A stretch of DNA of 61,076 nucleotides from B46-G9 sp964581175. Its GTDB lineage: Bacteria; Desulfobacterota; DSM-4660; Desulfatiglandales; Desulfatiglandaceae. Positions 60,728 through 61,076 of this stretch are shown here, one piece after another. The DNA is taken from NCBI GenBank assembly GCA_964581175.1, contig CAZONI010000013.1, positions 1-61,076 on the forward strand. Direction: 5' to 3'. The notes beneath the pieces are model-generated. The model was not told where the DNA came from. It saw only the letters and a program-made list of their open reading frames with translations, and searched no databases. The position numbers and the translations under genes were made by a program. Positions within the stretch are counted from its first letter, which is position 1. Each line of letters begins with the position of its first letter.

Positions 60728-61076
60728 ATGAACGATCAGAATGAACAGACGACCGGAAACACTGCCCCTGAGAAGAGCCCGCCCCCGGAGAATGTGGAAT
60801 TTGCCGAGGCTGAGCCCGGTCTTGAAGGTGCCGACAGCCCGCAGAGCATCGATTTCCTTCTCGATATACCGCTGGAAATCACGGTGGAACTCGGCAGAAC
60901 ACGTATTCAAATTGGAGATCTGCTGAAGCTTGGGCAGGGATCGGTGGTTGAGTTGGAGAAATTAACCAATGAACCCGTTGATATCTTCATCAACCAGAAA
61001 CTCATGGGCCATGGCGAAGTCGTGGTGGTGAATGAAAAGTTTGCAATCAGGCTTACCAATATCATCAGTCCGGGAG
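60728..61076 (+). CDS. fliN: Flagellar motor switch protein FliN, 3' end outside the window
   Basis: 116 codons are present before the right edge. N-terminal acidic lead (about 40 residues), then the SpoA domain of FliN: FLLDIPLEITVELGRTRIQI, LLKLGQGSVVELEKLTNEPV and NQKLMGHGEVVVVNEKFAIR. The visible part is nearly the whole protein; the stop codon is not in the window. It lies 64 bp after fliM. Confidence 0.93.
   Translation, partial: MNDQNEQTTGNTAPEKSPPPENVEFAEAEPGLEGADSPQSIDFLLDIPLEITVELGRTRIQIGDLLKLGQGSVVELEKLTNEPVDIFINQKLMGHGEVVVVNEKFAIRLTNIISPG

Overview
The window looks like chromosome of a motile anaerobic bacterium of the Desulfobacterota (the former Deltaproteobacteria). This rests on gene content, not on a marker gene: an Mvh-type NiFe hydrogenase module, an ADP-forming acyl-CoA synthetase, many sigma54 promoters with enhancer-binding proteins, many two-component proteins, and a flagellar cluster ordered as in that group. 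I saw no rRNA, tRNA, CRISPR array or intact transposon.

Region 1 (1-27550, all minus strand) is a stress, energy and signalling region. Three transcription units start at near-perfect sigma54 promoters (3318-3333, 14623-14638, 21195-21210). Each promoter has the same layout: a palindrome TTACA-N3-TGTAA about 110-122 bp upstream of the promoter centre, and an IHF-like site centred about 40 bp upstream of it. The unit from 14526 down to 3485 reads: cytidylate-kinase-like protein, STAS-like protein, CBS-ACT protein, GAF histidine kinase, GltD-like Fe-S flavoprotein, MvhD, MvhG, MvhA, hydrogenase maturation protease, and ADP-forming acyl-CoA synthetase fused to a GNAT acetyltransferase. The unit from 3239 leftwards reads: universal stress protein, CBS-ACT protein, receiver protein, and a Cache histidine kinase cut by the window edge. 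The third promoter drives a CBS protein (20594-21148). The sigma54 activator encoded at 14814-16244, in an operon with a DASS-type transporter, two receivers and a kinase, is the best local candidate to control them. A further operon (27550-21400) holds a SulP transporter with an inserted domain, a kinase-like/BON/receiver fusion, a Cache kinase, a receiver and a kinase with a degenerate ATPase domain. A 144-bp palindromic MITE-like element lies at 20411-20554.

Region 2 (27926-38039, mostly plus) concerns ion homeostasis and assorted membrane functions: KtrB/KtrA-type potassium uptake, an HTH-EIIA protein, a ClC channel with CBS domains, a tandem universal stress protein, a DUF2156 protein, an SpmA-SpmB fusion, the PA2779/PA2778 pair with a clear sigma70 promoter, and a rhomboid protease fused to a DnaJ C-terminal-like domain.

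Region 3 (38238-61076, plus) is a flagellar cluster: a 21-codon leader ORF, a 1103-residue TPR protein, a sigma54 activator with a degenerate receiver, flgB, flgC, fliE, fliF, fliG, fliH, fliI, fliJ, a MotE-like gene, a zinc-finger protein, fliK, flgD, flgE, motA, fliL, fliM and the start of fliN. A broken minus-strand gene for an FGE/sulfatase-modifying-factor-like protein interrupts it at 50304-52117. Sigma54 promoters precede the TPR gene, flgB, fliK and motA. No motB lies next to motA.
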